Positions 63,147 through 64,000 of a stretch of DNA of 64,000 nt are shown here, one piece after another. The DNA lies in contig NZ_PEGF01000002.1 in NCBI RefSeq assembly GCF_002742635.1, positions 1,240,001 through 1,304,000 of the forward strand. The letters run 5' to 3'. The DNA is from Caulobacter sp. X. GTDB taxonomy: Bacteria > Pseudomonadota > Alphaproteobacteria > Caulobacterales > Caulobacteraceae. Below the pieces are notes generated by a model, which was not told the DNA's origin, did no database searches, and saw only the letters and a list, made by a program, of their open reading frames with translations. How positions within the stretch are numbered: the first letter of the stretch is position 1; each line of letters opens with the position of its first letter. The translations under genes were made by a program, and so were the position numbers.

Positions 63147-63541
63147 GACGGCTTTCCCTTTCGGCGCGCCTTGCAGGCGTCACAGTCGCAGGGTGAAGCC
63201 GCGCCTTCCGCGAGCGCGGCGACGAGGCCACGCGTCATGATCGCGCGCGCGACGGCGGGAGCCTCCGAGATCGCCCGTCCCGCGTAGAAGGCCGCGGTCC
63301 GTCCGACTTCTTGTTCCGCGTGCAGGGGGATCAGGCCCAACGCGGTCAGGCGCACGGCGGTGATATCTTGCAGTCGGCTGATCAGATCGCCGAGGGCCGA
63401 CACGGCGCGATCCTGGGCCTTGATCCCTGGTACGCTCGCCAAGTCGTCAATCGCCCCGTCAACGAGGCCCTCAAGGACCGTGGCGACATGATCGGCGCGT
63501 TCGGGCCCGATTTCGGCATATTGAGTTGGACCTGTGCGCAT
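63143..63541 (-). CDS. Unknown element protein with C-terminal Cys cluster
   Basis: A 132-residue, mainly helical protein (VATVLEGLVDGAIDDLASVPGIKAQDRAVSALGDLISRLQDI...). It ends in CDCDACKARRKGK, a compact C-x-C-x2-C motif with a basic tail that may bind a metal or nucleic acid. It starts 3 bp after the GapR paralogue's stop, so it is second in the operon. No family is recognised. Confidence 0.65.
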   Translation of the reverse strand: MRTGPTQYAEIGPERADHVATVLEGLVDGAIDDLASVPGIKAQDRAVSALGDLISRLQDITAVRLTALGLIPLHAEQEVGRTAAFYAGRAISEAPAVARAIMTRGLVAALAEGAASPCDCDACKARRKGKPS

Positions 63542-63544
63542 CGC

Positions 63545-63811
63545 TCAGACCTCCCCGATCGCGGAGAGGTACAGGTCCAGGATCGCGTCCTCTTCCTGGC
63601 GCTTGGCGCGGTCCTGCTTGCGCAGGCGAACGACCTGCTTCAGCACCTTGACGTCGAAACCGTTGCCCTTGGCCTCGGCGTAGACCTCGTTGAGCTGCTC
63701 CGAGATCTCGGCCTTTTCCTTCTCCAAGCGCTCGACGCGCTCGATGATCGACTTCAGCTGGTTCTGCGCGGCGGTGTTCAGAACATCAGCGTGCGGGATG
63801 GTTTCCGACAT
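63545..63811 (-). CDS. GapR/DUF2312 nucleoid-associated protein paralogue
   Basis: An 88-residue protein: MSETIPHADVLNTAAQNQLK then SIIERVERLEKEKAEISEQL, NEVYAEAKGNGFDVKVLKQV and VRLRKQDRAKRQEEDAILDL. This is a close relative of Caulobacter GapR, an essential protein that encircles overtwisted DNA ahead of replication and transcription forks; coiled-coil and basic residues are retained. The ATG at 63811 follows GGGGAGAGC. It is the first gene of the element's leftward operon, so it is probably expressed early. Confidence 0.93.
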   Translation of the reverse strand: MSETIPHADVLNTAAQNQLKSIIERVERLEKEKAEISEQLNEVYAEAKGNGFDVKVLKQVVRLRKQDRAKRQEEDAILDLYLSAIGEV

Positions 63812-63830
63812 GCTCTCCCCTTCCATGGAT

Positions 63831-63845
63831 GTTTCGCGTGAAAAC
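63831..63845. promoter_or_regulatory. Operator copy 1 (GTTTCGCGTGAAAAC)
   Basis: An imperfect palindrome lying 20 bp upstream of the GapR-paralogue start. Thirteen of 15 bases are identical to the site at 63894-63908; together they define GTTTCRCGTGRAAAC. Confidence 0.6.
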
Positions 63846-63876
63846 GCGAGCGAGGAGGAGAGTGTGGATGTTTCGT

Positions 63877-63893
63877 CTAGACGTCAAGTCTAG
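63877..63893. promoter_or_regulatory. CTAGAC/GTCTAG inverted repeat
   Basis: A perfect 6-bp inverted repeat with a 5-bp spacer (GTCAA), lying directly between the two GTTTC palindromes in the divergent control region. Confidence 0.45.
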
Positions 63894-63908
63894 GTTTCAC
63901 GTGGAAAC
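63894..63908. promoter_or_regulatory. Operator copy 2 (GTTTCACGTGGAAAC)
   Basis: A nearly perfect palindrome centred on CGTG, 46 bp upstream of the rightward frame at 63954. It pairs with the copy at 63831, consistent with one repressor controlling both directions. Confidence 0.6.
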
Positions 63909-63953
63909 ATCATCAATGGATTGACGTGGCCGCGCGGCGATACCGTTGCGCTC

Positions 63954-64000
63954 ATGCCAACCAACTTCGCATTGGCCGAAGCCTATCCGCCGCGCCCTGA
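63954..64000 (+). CDS. Possible start of a divergent gene, truncated by window edge
   Basis: An ATG at 63954 opens MPTNFALAEAYPPRP and runs off the window. Divergent position relative to the early operon would fit a phage repressor, but only 15 codons are visible and no strong ribosome site precedes it. It could be leaderless, or not a gene. Confidence 0.35.
   Translation, partial: MPTNFALAEAYPPRP

Larger units (their letters stand above)
57535..64000. mobile_element. Left end of a tRNA-Lys-integrated phage-like element
   Basis: It begins at the tRNA fragment and carries an integrase gene, HTH and AlpA-like regulators, a GapR paralogue and many small unknown genes packed with 4-bp overlaps on the minus strand. 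No structural or conjugation genes are visible, so prophage and integrative element remain alternatives. The right end is outside the window. Confidence 0.85.

Overview
The window looks like a chromosomal segment of a Caulobacter-type alphaproteobacterium (order Caulobacterales). The evidence is high GC, strong GC3 codon bias, an NADP isocitrate dehydrogenase of the alphaproteobacterial/eukaryote-like type, a zeta-type F1-ATPase inhibitor (DUF1476), split purine synthase genes (purS/purQ/purL), an EcfG-type promoter (GGAAC-N16-CGTT), an HWE kinase and a GapR/DUF2312 protein. No species name is assigned.

Layout. 0.1-20.5 kb is core and housekeeping DNA: icd; a membrane hybrid kinase; a beta-lactamase-fold lipoprotein lacking catalytic residues; trmJ-like methyltransferase; formaldehyde detoxification (class III ADH plus S-formylglutathione hydrolase); rpsD; zf-TFIIB protein plus htpX; a serine hydrolase; a bolA/AKR-like/CGFS glutaredoxin/thioesterase operon; an M28 peptidase; then a PAS hybrid kinase and an HWE kinase. 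20.5-33.9 kb carries the purine genes purL, purQ, purS, purC and purB, all on the minus strand. They are interleaved with an alpha-amino-acid-ester-hydrolase-like enzyme, a P450-rubredoxin-DUF3291 cluster with a divergent TetR gene, DUF1476 and DUF1842. A 2OG-Fe(II) oxygenase and a hypoxanthine-DNA-glycosylase-like gene follow purB directly. 34-43.6 kb holds transporters and sugar use: MFS, GST, FAD oxidoreductase, FucP-type sugar transporter behind a palindromic operator, dicarboxylate/amino-acid symporter and GH3 beta-glucosidase.

43.9-54.6 kb is the most striking part. One 7.4-kb gene encodes about 2,466 residues made almost wholly of Ser/Thr-rich octapeptides (x-T-T-Q-V-x-x-L), grouped mostly seven at a time into 56-residue super-repeats marked by an acidic DIGEL octad. 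It contains a recent internal duplication of about 1.65 kb. Directly downstream on the same strand are a TPR-GT41 (O-GlcNAc-transferase-like) glycosyltransferase and a GT61 glycosyltransferase. I infer a giant glycoprotein with dedicated cytoplasmic O-glycosylation enzymes. An acyl-CoA dehydrogenase/hydratase pair and a small methyltransferase follow.

From 57,535 to the right edge is the left end of an integrated phage-like element. It starts at a 45-nt 3' fragment of tRNA-Lys(CTT) that serves as the attachment site. A tightly overlapping minus-strand operon of small genes runs from a GapR paralogue through HTH/AlpA-like proteins to a tyrosine-recombinase-like integrase. At the right edge two near-identical GTTTCRCGTGRAAAC palindromes lie between this operon and a divergent reading frame that leaves the window. 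The intact tRNA-Lys and the rest of the element should lie beyond 64,000.
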